The translations under genes were made by a program, and so were the position numbers. Below the pieces are notes generated by a model, which searched no databases, was not told the origin of the DNA, and saw only the letters and a program-made list of their open reading frames with translations. A DNA stretch of 32,740 nucleotides from Methylobacterium sp. J-048. GTDB lineage: Bacteria; Pseudomonadota; Alphaproteobacteria; Rhizobiales; Beijerinckiaceae. The stretch lies in assembly GCF_022829515.1 (NCBI RefSeq), contig NZ_JAKSYL010000165.1, positions 1 to 32,740 on the forward strand, written 5' to 3'. This document shows, piece after piece, positions 8,381 to 16,041 of the stretch (its first letter is position 1; every line of letters starts with the position of its first letter).

Positions 8381-8687
8381 GGCATTGCACTTACTCGAAG
8401 AGACGCTCGAAGCGCGATAAGGCCCCTCAACTTAAGCTTCACGGAACTGCCCCGACAGGAATTGTGAAGCCGTTCCGTAGCCTCGGACCTTCCTTAATAA
8501 AAAAGCCGCCCTTCGAAAGTGGGCGGCTTTTTCATTACTTTAGGTTGTTTAAGTGCGGAACTTTGGTGCCCGAAATCGAATTATTGGTTCCGCTATCAGC
8601 AACAGGAAGCGCGTCCCGCTGCCTGAGTCAACATATCGTTAAGCATGTCGCCGTTGGCCGATTTTGACGGGTGAACGTTGATTCAAC
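8381..8687. other. Non-coding stretch containing the terminator
   Basis: About 300 bp lie between the 69-aa gene and the dehalogenase. Apart from the terminator I see no gene. The second half is AT-richer than its surroundings and probably contains the dehalogenase promoter. Confidence 0.4.
8499..8533. terminator. Strong intrinsic terminator, probably bidirectional
   Basis: A-tract plus GCCGCCC at 8500-8511 pairs perfectly with GGGCGGC plus T-tract at 8521-8532, around a 9-base loop. The stem is 12 bp if the A/T arms are counted. Because an A-tract precedes and a T-tract follows, it could stop transcription in both directions. It lies about 120 bp downstream of the 69-aa gene. Confidence 0.9.
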
Positions 8688-9352
8688 ATGACACGCCCCT
8701 CCTTCATCACCTTCGACGTCTACGGCACGCTCACACGCTGGGATGAGAAGGTCGCCGACGCCTTCACCGAGGTGCTGGCGGACCATGGGCGGGCCGATGC
8801 CCATATCGGACTGGTCTGCGAGGCCTTCGAGGCCAAGAGCCGCCGCCTGCAGACAGAGGGGGGGCCTTCCGGTCCTATCAGGGCATCCTGCGGGACAGCC
8901 TCCGACCGGCACTTGCCACCGCTGGCCTGATGCCGACCGACCGGGACGTGGCCGCCGTCCTTGGACGATTGTCCCGGGTGCCCCCCTTCGCCGAGGTACC
9001 ATCCGTCATCGAGGCGCTTGCCCGGAACCATCGGCTGTCGCCGATCTCGAACACAGACGACGATTTCCTAGCCGGCACGCTGGAGGGGCTTGGGCCGGTC
9101 TTCGCGACCACCGTCACCGCCGAGCAGGCCCGCGCCTACAAGTCGAACCCCGGACTGTTCCAGTTCGCGTTGCGCAAGCTCGGCGTCGATCCGGCTGATG
9201 TCCTCCACGTGGCCCAAGGTACTTTCAGCGACCTTGCCGGCTGCTCCACGCTGGGCCTGAGGGTCGTCTGGGTCAACCGTAAGGGTGCGGCGCTTCAGGA
9301 GGGACTGGAGCCGATTGCCGTAATCGACGACCTATCGGCCTTTCCGACCTGA
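8688..9352 (+). pseudogene. Haloacid dehalogenase-like (HAD type II) hydrolase with a frameshift
   Basis: The first frame starts at ATG 8688 with the HAD nucleophile motif (FITFDVYGTLT, Asp10) and continues through a helical cap region. At a run of seven G (8858-8864) the frame is lost. Reading resumes in the next frame with AFRSYQGILRDSLRPALA and continues to the TGA at 9350-9352. The second part carries the later HAD motifs: the Ser/Asn region (LSPISNTDDDFL), the Lys-containing ARAYKSNPGLFQFAL, and the VLHVAQGTFSDLAG loop. One extra G would give a single protein of about 221 residues, the usual length for L-2-haloacid dehalogenases. It could be a real pseudogene, a slippage site or a sequencing error in the homopolymer. 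Confidence 0.8.
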
Positions 9353-9714
9353 TCGCCTCGCTATGATCCTACCTTGCGTACCCAAGATCGCCTCAACGTG
9401 GACGAGGCACCCCGTATCCGAAAGGTAGCCTGACTATTTCGGGTTAATCGAGACGTACTTCGGTCCCAGGCCTGGTCGTTGAGCCGGAGATCACAAGTCG
9501 TCGCGCGCCGGTTGAGGATAGGCGTTCGCTGGCGGCGGAAGTCGATATCCGGACCCGTCGTCGGGGTACATCTCGTTGACTCCCGGGTTCCACCGATCAA
9601 GCGCGGTGCCCCCTTGAGGTCGGACGGGCAACCACGGCGACCGCGCGGGGTTGTCCAGCGCAACCCCGTCCATGCGTCCGTCATCGGCCTCGCGTCGGCA
9701 AGCGCACCACCTCC
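9353..9714. other. Intergenic region upstream of the hybrid kinase
   Basis: There are 362 bp without a supported gene. The long minus-strand frame across this area is the complement of the kinase gene and has no domain-like content. The kinase promoter should lie here; I see no clear consensus, repeat or hairpin. Confidence 0.35.
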
Positions 9715-9729
9715 GTGAGCGAGCCGCCC

Positions 9730-12693
9730 ATGTCGAACCCTGCACCCGTCCCCCCCGAAGTCCGCGATGCCCGCCGCCTGGACGCGCTGGCGGACTACGA
9801 CATCCTCGATACCCCGCCCGAAAAGGGATTCGACGACATCGTGCAGCTGGCGCGGATGACCTGCGCCGCACCTGTCGCGTTGGTGAGCCTCGTCGCGGGC
9901 GACCGGCAGTGGTTCAAGGCCCGTTCGGGCTTCGCCCCCTGCGAGACATCCCTCGACAAGTCGGTCTGCGCGCACGTCCTCGGCGCCCCCGACCTGCTGG
10001 TCATCCCGGACCTCACCCTGGATCCGCGCACCAGCGGCAATCCCCTCGTCACGGGCGAGCCGTACCTTCGTTTCTACGCCGGAGCGCCGCTGGAAGCGAA
10101 CGACGGAAAGCGCCTCGGCAGCCTCTGCGTGATCGACCTCGCTCCACGTCCCGACGGGCTCACCGATCCGCAGGCGGAGGCCCTGCGTGCCCTCGCCGGG
10201 CAGGTGATGTCGCAGATGGACCTCCGCCGGGCGGCGACCGAGCGGGAGCGCATCCTGTCGGGCCAGGCCGCGCTGATCGCCCAGCAGGACGCCCTTATCG
10301 CCACTCAAGCCGCCATCACCGGCGCAGCCGGCAACCGTGACGCCATCCTCGACGCCCTCGTCGCCGGCGTCATGGGAGCGGTCCCCCAAGCCGAGGGCGG
10401 CGTGATCGAACTGCGCGAGGGCGACGAGCTCGTCTACCGCTCCGGTCGGGGCGTGCTCGCCGACCACGTAGGCCTGCGCCTTCTTATCGATGGCAGCCTG
10501 TCCGGCCACAGCCTCACCAGCGGCAAGCCGGTGCTGTGTCCGGACGTGCTCCTGGACCCTCGGGTCAGACGCGACGTGATCGCCCCACTCGGCATGCGCT
10601 CGGCCATCTACGTGCCGATCTCACGCGGAGGTTCGGGTGTCGGCGTGCTGAAGCTGCAATCTGGTCGGCCCGACGCCTTCTCCGGCCGCGACCTCCGCAT
10701 CGCCACCCTGTTCGCCGGTACCATCCCCGCCGGGCTAGCCGAGGCCGGCGAGGCCGAGGCCCGCCACGGCGTGCGGACGGGCGAGGCCACCCTGCGAACC
10801 GTGATGGAAACGCTCCCTGTCGGCGTCCTGATCGCCGAGGCGCCGTCCGGTCGCATCGTCGGGCACAACGCCCGAGTCACGGACATCCTCGGCCATGGGG
10901 TGCTTCCGGCGACACCCGGCGAGGGTCCGACGCGCTGGGTCGGGTTCCACGCCGACGGGCGCCAGATCGAGGCGTGCGAGTGGCCGCTCCTGAAGGTCGC
11001 CCGCGACGGCGAGCACCAGGCCGAACTGGAGGTCGACTACCAGCGCGGCGACGGCACCCGAGCTTGGATCGGCTTTTCCGGAGCCCCGATGCACGATCCC
11101 GAGGGACGCCTCGTCGGCGGCGTCGTCGTGGTCACCGACATCGACGCGCGCAAGCGTGCGGAGCACCTGCTGGAAGCGGCCAAGGAAGCGGCGGAGGAAG
11201 CCAACAGGGCGAAGAGCGAGTTCCTCGCCAACATGAGCCACGAGCTCCGCACCCCGCTCTCGGCGGTCATCGGGTATTCCGAGATGCTGCAGGAGGAGAT
11301 GGAGGACTTGGGTCACCAGGACCTGCTTCCCGACATGCGCAAGATCGAGACGAACGCCCGCCACCTGCTCGGGTTGATCAACGACGTCCTCGACCTCTCG
11401 AAGATCGAGGCGGACCGCATGGAGGTCTACGTCGAGGACTATTCCGTGGACGCCGTCGTTCGGGACGTCGCCTCAACCGTCTCCGCCCTGGTCGCGAAGA
11501 AGGGCAACGTCCTGACCCTCGACCTTGCGGAGGGTCTGGGCGAGGCGCGCACCGACGTGACCAAGCTGCGCCAGTGCCTGATCAACCTGCTCGGCAACGC
11601 AGCGAAGTTCACCGAGGCCGGGGACATCACCCTGTCCGTCATCCGGGACCAGAGCGACGGCATCGACCATCTGACGTTCCGGGTGAGCGACACCGGCATC
11701 GGCATGAGCCCGGAACAGCAGGCGCGACTGTTCGAACGCTTCACCCAGGCCGATGCCTCGACCACACGAAAGTTCGGCGGCACCGGGCTTGGCCTGTCCA
11801 TCACCCGAGCCTTCGCTGGCATGCTCGGAGGCGCGATCACCGTGTCGAGCGAGGAGGGCCGCGGCACAACGTTCACGGTGTCCATCCCGGCGTGCCTCGT
11901 AAACCCCGTCGTCGAGGAACAATCGCCGTCTGACGCCGGGGACATGGAAACGGCGGAGGCGGGGTCGGGCTCGATCCTCGTCGTGGACGACGATCCAGCG
12001 ACGCGGGAACTCCTGGCCCGCTACCTGGCGCGCGACGGATTCGAGGTCGCGACCGCAATCGACGGCAAGGCCGGCCTGGAGATGGCCTTAGCCATCAGGC
12101 CCAGCGCGATCCTGCTCGACGTGACCATGCCACGCATGGACGGCTGGTCAGTGCTGCGGGCGCTCCGGACCGACCCCGTGCTCGGAGACACCCCCGTCAT
12201 CATGGTGACGGTGCTCGACGAACAGAACCTGGCCTTCTCGCTCGGCGCCACCGACTACCTGCAGAAGCCCGTCGACTGGGACGAACTCCATGCGGCGATG
12301 GACCGCTTCCGTCCGCAGGCCCACGAGGGACCGCTCCTCGTCATCGACGACGACGCCGACACCCGCGACCGCATGACGACGCGTCTGTCGCGCGAGGGAT
12401 GGCGGGTCACGACGGCGGAGGACGGCAGGGCCGGCCTCGTGGCGGTGACGGCCGAGCGTCCGTGCCTGATCCTGCTAGACCTGATGATGCCCGAGATGGA
12501 CGGCTTCACCTTCCTGCGCCTGCTGAGGGCCAAGCCGGACTGGGGCGCCATCCCGGTCGTCGTCCTGACCGCCAAGGACGTCGACGGCGAGGACCGACGG
12601 AAATTGGCCGGCCAGGCCGACCGCGTCCTACGGAAGGGGCAGGTCGGGCTCGACGAACTGGCGGCCCTGCTGCGGCCGTTCGTTTCCGTGTGA
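9730..12693 (+). CDS. Hybrid histidine kinase GAF-GAF-PAS-HisKA-HATPase-REC-REC (about 987 aa)
   Basis: The first GAF domain (DILDTPPEKGFDDIVQLAR, DKSVCAHVLG, RFYAGAPL) closely resembles that of the HWE kinase on the other strand. A second GAF and one PAS follow. The HisKA box has phospho-acceptor H504 (LANMSHELRTPLSAVIGYSE) and the ATPase has its N, G1 and G2 boxes (DTGIGMS, GGTGLGLSI). Two receiver domains end the protein, with Asp797 in ILLDVTMPRMDG and Asp917 in ILLDLMMPEMDG; both have the acidic pair (VVDDD, VIDDD). No output domain follows, so phosphate would pass to a phosphotransfer protein or the second receiver may act by itself. The start is ATG 9730 or GTG 9715; neither has a strong Shine-Dalgarno. 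Confidence 0.9.
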   Translation: MSNPAPVPPEVRDARRLDALADYDILDTPPEKGFDDIVQLARMTCAAPVALVSLVAGDRQWFKARSGFAPCETSLDKSVCAHVLGAPDLLVIPDLTLDPRTSGNPLVTGEPYLRFYAGAPLEANDGKRLGSLCVIDLAPRPDGLTDPQAEALRALAGQVMSQMDLRRAATERERILSGQAALIAQQDALIATQAAITGAAGNRDAILDALVAGVMGAVPQAEGGVIELREGDELVYRSGRGVLADHVGLRLLIDGSLSGHSLTSGKPVLCPDVLLDPRVRRDVIAPLGMRSAIYVPISRGGSGVGVLKLQSGRPDAFSGRDLRIATLFAGTIPAGLAEAGEAEARHGVRTGEATLRTVMETLPVGVLIAEAPSGRIVGHNARVTDILGHGVLPATPGEGPTRWVGFHADGRQIEACEWPLLKVARDGEHQAELEVDYQRGDGTRAWIGFSGAPMHDPEGRLVGGVVVVTDIDARKRAEHLLEAAKEAAEEANRAKSEFLANMSHELRTPLSAVIGYSEMLQEEMEDLGHQDLLPDMRKIETNARHLLGLINDVLDLSKIEADRMEVYVEDYSVDAVVRDVASTVSALVAKKGNVLTLDLAEGLGEARTDVTKLRQCLINLLGNAAKFTEAGDITLSVIRDQSDGIDHLTFRVSDTGIGMSPEQQARLFERFTQADASTTRKFGGTGLGLSITRAFAGMLGGAITVSSEEGRGTTFTVSIPACLVNPVVEEQSPSDAGDMETAEAGSGSILVVDDDPATRELLARYLARDGFEVATAIDGKAGLEMALAIRPSAILLDVTMPRMDGWSVLRALRTDPVLGDTPVIMVTVLDEQNLAFSLGATDYLQKPVDWDELHAAMDRFRPQAHEGPLLVIDDDADTRDRMTTRLSREGWRVTTAEDGRAGLVAVTAERPCLILLDLMMPEMDGFTFLRLLRAKPDWGAIPVVVLTAKDVDGEDRRKLAGQADRVLRKGQVGLDELAALLRPFVSV

Positions 12694-12874
12694 ATAGGCG
12701 TCGAAGCTTCACCCCACCCGGAATTGGGTTCAATGCGTTGAGATATGTGCTGAATTTTAATTCGAGGCGGGGTCACGGTCGGCGCCGATCGTGACCCCGC
12801 CTCTATCTCGATTTTTGCATTTTGAAGAGAGAGTTAGCTAAGTTTTTGCCGGGGTCATGCTTCGAAACCGATTC
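12693..12874. repeat. MITE-like repeat, copy 1 (about 182 bp)
   Basis: The left end AATAGGCGTCGAAGC is matched in inverted form by the right end (GCTTCGAAACCGATT region), giving imperfect terminal inverted repeats of about 20 bp. Inside lies a 40-bp near-perfect palindrome at 12764-12803. A diverged copy lies at 13100-13278, co-linear over almost its whole length. There is no coding capacity. It starts at the last base of the hybrid kinase stop codon and ends exactly where the citrate synthase remnant begins. Confidence 0.65.
12764..12803. terminator. Long palindromic hairpin downstream of the hybrid kinase
   Basis: A 20-bp arm starting GAGGCGGGGTCACG pairs with CGTGACCCCGCCTC at the other end; the two halves differ at only one position (a G-T wobble) and leave no loop. 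It is followed by TATCTCGATTTTT, so it may terminate transcription of the hybrid kinase. It is the core of the MITE-like repeat. Confidence 0.6.
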
Positions 12875-13013
12875 ACAGCCAGAAGACGCGCCGTTCGCGT
12901 TATTCGCTATCGGACGAAGCGTGGGCTGGCTCGCGCATAGCATCGAGCAAGTCGCATCACAAATGATTATTAGACCACGAGCAAAATATATTGGCTTGAA
13001 GCTAAATAATTAG
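12875..13013 (+). pseudogene. Citrate synthase C-terminal remnant
   Basis: About 45 codons in one frame read PEDAPFALFAIGRSVGWLAH, then a SIEQVASQMIIRPRAKYIG stretch, ending at TAG 13011-13013. This matches the C-terminal signature of citrate synthases (an ALFA.GR..GW.AH..EQ core followed by IRPRA.Y.G). Nothing upstream belongs to the enzyme: the frame enters the MITE-like repeat. Codon use (TTA, ATA, AGA) is AT-rich compared with the neighbours, indicating foreign origin or long decay. The missing part includes the citrate synthase active-site residues, so it cannot be functional. Confidence 0.75.
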
Positions 13014-13099
13014 GGTAGAATGGGATCTAGCTGGCGGCAAAATATTTTACACTCGACGATTAAATCAAAAGCGATCCTGCGATATCTGCATCACCTGTG

Positions 13100-13278
13100 G
13101 ATCGGCTTCGAAGCGTAACCCATTCCGTAAACAGGCTCAACTCATTGAGATGAAGCCTGAATTGGACGGCGAAGTGGGATCGCGATCGACGCTGATCGTG
13201 ACCACACCTCAATCTCATTGTTTACAGTTTGAACAGAGATAGATACATTTACTCCGATGGCATGCTTCGACGCCTATT
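13100..13278. repeat. MITE-like repeat, copy 2 (about 179 bp)
   Basis: This is the diverged copy of the repeat at 12693-12874. Its right end, inverted, reads AATAGGCGTCGAAGC, identical to the left end of copy 1. Its left end (ATCGGCTTCGAAGC) matches the inverted right end of copy 1. The internal palindrome (13171-13210) has decayed, with several mismatches between arms. It ends where the amine-oxidase remnant begins. Confidence 0.6.
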
Positions 13279-13446
13279 GACACGCGGGCGCGGTTGGCCC
13301 GGCCTTTCGAGGACAGGCTGTTATTCGCGGGCAAGGCGACCCACCCCTTCGATTTTACCACCGCCCACGGAGCTTACGACAGCGGGCAAAGGGTTGCGGA
13401 CGAGGCCATGGCAGCGCTTCGGTACAGACAGGAGAAAGCGGCCTGA
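13279..13446 (+). pseudogene. FAD-dependent amine oxidase C-terminal remnant
   Basis: The frame reads ARLARPFEDRLLFAGKATHP and continues FDFTTAHGAYDSGQRVADEA, ending with TGA 13444-13446. The LFAG.AT......T.HGAY.SG.R.A pattern is the C-terminal FAD-binding signature of flavin monoamine oxidases and related FAD proteins. The rest of the gene, including the N-terminal dinucleotide-binding motif, is absent: the frame runs back into the second MITE-like repeat. It is non-functional as it stands. Confidence 0.75.
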
Positions 13447-13836
13447 CGGAAGCCCGACAGCATCCGTATGGCCGCAGATGCCGGAACATACGGGGCGGAC
13501 TTCCGACTCTCTCGGACACCACTGCCGACGACCGCCGATGCCTGGCCAGGTAGGCCGACCGGGTCATTCGGAAGGGCCAACCCTTCTTCTAAAACCTGGC
13601 GGATGCGGTTGGGCCGTTCGTCATGCCCCAGTCCGAAGCGGTCGAGGGCCGAGGATCGGATTGCAGGGGTTTCCCAGTTCGGAAAAGCGAGCTGGTCCCA
13701 GGGACGACATTCCCGACGAAGGCAAGGATGCCGGTCGGCGATATCAGGGGTATTGCCCGACGCATCGTTTGGGACGTTGGCACCCATGCGTGGATGCGAG
13801 GCGGCCACTGATGCCCTTCGAACGAGGCGAGCTATC
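13447..13836. other. Intergenic region upstream of the PAS-LuxR gene
   Basis: 390 bp without a supported gene. Frames are open on both strands, but translations lack domain-like patterns. A minus-strand frame starting near 13785 (MGANVPNDASG) is open for over 130 codons, but it has no good ribosome binding site and a composition typical of a shadow frame. Confidence 0.35.
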
Positions 13837-15327
13837 ATGACCCAGTTCGAGCAGCGGCAACTGGCGCAGGTCGTCAACGGTCTCGCGGAGGGCGTGATCC
13901 TGATCGAGCCGGACCACACCATCGCCTACGCCAACGACGCCGCCCTAGCGATGCATGGGGTCACCGAACTCGGTGACCTCGGAGCCACCGTCGCCGAGTA
14001 CCGTGGCAACTTCATCCTGCACTACCGCAACCATCGCGAGGTAGGGCCGCTGCAGCATCCGGTCGAGCGCATCCTGGCCGGCGAGGCGTTTCGCGATGCG
14101 GTGGTCGAGGTCCACCATTTCCGGGATCCCGCGAGGACGTGGACGCACCGGATGCGGGGACTCGTGACGACGGACGATGCTGGCACGCCAAACGGACTCG
14201 CCCTGCTGATGCAGGACGCCAGCGACCGCTACGAAGCCGAGGAGCGGTTCGAGTGCATGTTCCGGGCGAATCCCGCCCCGGCCGTGGTGTGCCGGCTCTC
14301 CGATCTGCGTTACGTCAAGGTCAACCAGGGCTTCATCGAGCTGACCGGTTACGCCCGCGACCAAGTTCTTGGCCGGACCTTCACCGAGGTCGACCTCATT
14401 GGCCAAGGCGAGCGCCGCGCCTCCGCGGTCGAGCACCTCCATGCCGGCACCACCATCCGCCAGCGGGAGGCGTGCCTCTCGGTGCCGTCCGACGCCGAGA
14501 AGTACGTCATCGTCGCCGGCCATCCCATCGAGATGCCCGGCGGCGAGCGCTGCATGCTGTTCACCTTCGCCGACCTGGAGGACCGACGGAAGGCCGAGGC
14601 GGAGCTCCGTCTCAGCGAGGAGCGCTTCGCCAAGGCGTTCGAGCTCAGCCCGATCCCAACGGCTCTCCTGAGTTCGGACGCGAAGGTCCCGACTAGCGTC
14701 AACGAGGCCTACGCCGCAGCCTTCGGGAACGCCGCGCACGCCACGTCCGTGCCCTGGGCCGAGGAAGCGGAACGGACCCGATTCAAGCGTGAGCTCCAGC
14801 GCTACGGAAGGGTCCGGGCATTCGAGGGACGGCTGCGAACCCAAGACGGCGACGTGCTCGACTGCCTCGTCTCCGCCGAGAGGGTCAGCGTCAACGGAGG
14901 TGACGGGCTTCTTTGCGCCGTCCAGGATATCTCGTCGAGAAAACGGACGGAGGTCGAACTCATCTCGGCCATCGAATCCGTCATGGCGGACGCGTCGTGG
15001 TTCAGCCACGGCGTGATCGAGAAACTCGCCCAGCTGCGCAATCCTCCCAAGCCGGGCAAGCCGCAGGCGATGGTCGAGAGGCTCACGACCCGCGAGGGCG
15101 ATATGCTGGAGGGCATCTGCCGCGGCGACACGGACGAGGAGATCTCCAAGGCGCTCGGGGTCTCGCTGAGCACGGTGCGCAACCACGTCGCGAGCCTGTA
15201 CCGCAAGATCGGTGTCAACCGCCGCAGCGCCGTGGTGGTCTGGGCCAGGGAGCGTGGAATCGGCGAGAAGACGTCGATTGAGCATTACGGCAGGAATACA
15301 ACGCGAAAACCAGGTCGAAAACACTAA
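13837..15327 (+). CDS. PAS-PAS-PAS-LuxR transcriptional regulator (496 aa)
   Basis: Three PAS domains occupy about residues 8-125 (VILIEPDHTIAYANDAALAM), 135-250 (VKVNQGFIELTGYARDQVLG) and 265-375. A LuxR-type helix-turn-helix lies at 416-475 (LTTREGDMLEGICRGDTDEE, then ISKALGVSLSTVRNHVASLY). It has no receiver domain, so it probably senses a ligand, redox state or partner kinase through its PAS domains and binds DNA directly. ATG 13837 has GAGG upstream and opens right at the first PAS; the frame is open back to 13468 but without sense. It sits directly upstream of the stress-gene run and in the same direction, so it is a candidate regulator of that run. Confidence 0.85.
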   Translation: MTQFEQRQLAQVVNGLAEGVILIEPDHTIAYANDAALAMHGVTELGDLGATVAEYRGNFILHYRNHREVGPLQHPVERILAGEAFRDAVVEVHHFRDPARTWTHRMRGLVTTDDAGTPNGLALLMQDASDRYEAEERFECMFRANPAPAVVCRLSDLRYVKVNQGFIELTGYARDQVLGRTFTEVDLIGQGERRASAVEHLHAGTTIRQREACLSVPSDAEKYVIVAGHPIEMPGGERCMLFTFADLEDRRKAEAELRLSEERFAKAFELSPIPTALLSSDAKVPTSVNEAYAAAFGNAAHATSVPWAEEAERTRFKRELQRYGRVRAFEGRLRTQDGDVLDCLVSAERVSVNGGDGLLCAVQDISSRKRTEVELISAIESVMADASWFSHGVIEKLAQLRNPPKPGKPQAMVERLTTREGDMLEGICRGDTDEEISKALGVSLSTVRNHVASLYRKIGVNRRSAVVVWARERGIGEKTSIEHYGRNTTRKPGRKH

Positions 15328-15455
15328 GCGGATTAAGCTAAAATACTTTTATGTAAATCTTCGGAACATCATTCCCATTGAAGTATTCGGTGGGTGTAGC
15401 TCTGCTCGATCCGGGCATCTCGAAGACGGCTAGGCCGGACAGAGAGGTGTAGCGG

Positions 15456-15641
15456 ATGGGCAAGGACCGGAAGGTTCTATCGAGCGATCATGCCCGTGCC
15501 CTGATCAAGCAGGCCATCGGCATGCTCTTCGGGGACACCGAGGTCGAGGCGGAGGCCACGACCGAGATCGTCGCGATCAAGGCGCGTCATACCACGACGA
15601 AAACCAAGCCCGACCAACCCCGCAGGCCATCGAGGTCGTAG
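15456..15641 (+). CDS. Small hypothetical protein (61 aa)
   Basis: ATG 15456 follows GAGAGGTG. The protein starts with a soluble helical part (ARALIKQAIGMLFGDTEVEA), then a Thr- and Lys-rich basic tail. It has no signal peptide or membrane helix. It is the first gene of the co-directional stress-type run. The tail may be a shadow extension, as it is low in complexity. Family unknown. Confidence 0.5.
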   Translation: MGKDRKVLSSDHARALIKQAIGMLFGDTEVEAEATTEIVAIKARHTTTKTKPDQPRRPSRS

Positions 15642-15731
15642 CGGTCAAGCCCATACGCCTTCGAGACCAATCCCCAGCCCGCGCAGGCCCTGCGTCGGGA
15701 CCTGTCATCACGCCTAAAACCGGAGCCCGTC

Positions 15732-15992
15732 ATGTCTCTCCTCGCCTGGATCGTCCTCGGCCTGATCGCCGGCTTCATCGGCAGTAAGATCGTCAACAAC
15801 ACCGGACAGGGCCTGCTCGTCGACATCCTACTCGGCGTCGTCGGCGCGGTCGTCGGCGGGTTCCTGTTCAACCAGTTCGGCGAGCCCGGCGTGTCGGGGG
15901 TCAACCTCTACAGCCTGCTCGTCGCCATCGTCGGCGCCGTGATCGTGCTGTGGCTCTACCACATCGTCATGGGCCGCCGCCGGGTCGTCTGA
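15732..15992 (+). CDS. GlsB/YeaQ/YmgE family stress-response membrane protein
   Basis: The 86-residue product consists of three hydrophobic helices with Gly-rich packing (WIVLGLIAGFIGSKIVN, LLGVVGAVVGGFLFNQFG, LVAIVGAVIVLWLYHIV) and a basic C-terminus (GRRRVV). This is the size and pattern of the transglycosylase-associated/GlsB family of small inner-membrane proteins, usually induced by general stress. The molecular function is not known for the family. It lies 50 bp upstream of the next membrane protein gene. Confidence 0.9.
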   Translation: MSLLAWIVLGLIAGFIGSKIVNNTGQGLLVDILLGVVGAVVGGFLFNQFGEPGVSGVNLYSLLVAIVGAVIVLWLYHIVMGRRRVV

Positions 15993-16041
15993 CCCACCGC
16001 GCTCTTCCAGCTTCGCAAACTCACAACCCAGGAGATCCACC

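Noticed and set aside
9361..10509. Long minus-strand frame over the hybrid kinase 5' part
   Set aside because: It is the complement of the GAF coding region and has no domain pattern; the plus-strand gene has all conserved motifs.
13468..13836. N-terminal extension of the PAS-LuxR gene
   Set aside because: The frame is open, but the sequence has no domain pattern and ATG 13837 has a ribosome binding site directly before the first PAS.
15363..15387. Possible EcfG-type promoter (GGAAC, 16-base spacer, TATT) before the stress run
   Set aside because: The -10 half does not match the expected GTT closely, and similar GGAAC occurrences near 8107, 19736 and 22276 also lack a good partner. A promoter scan with a trained model would be needed.
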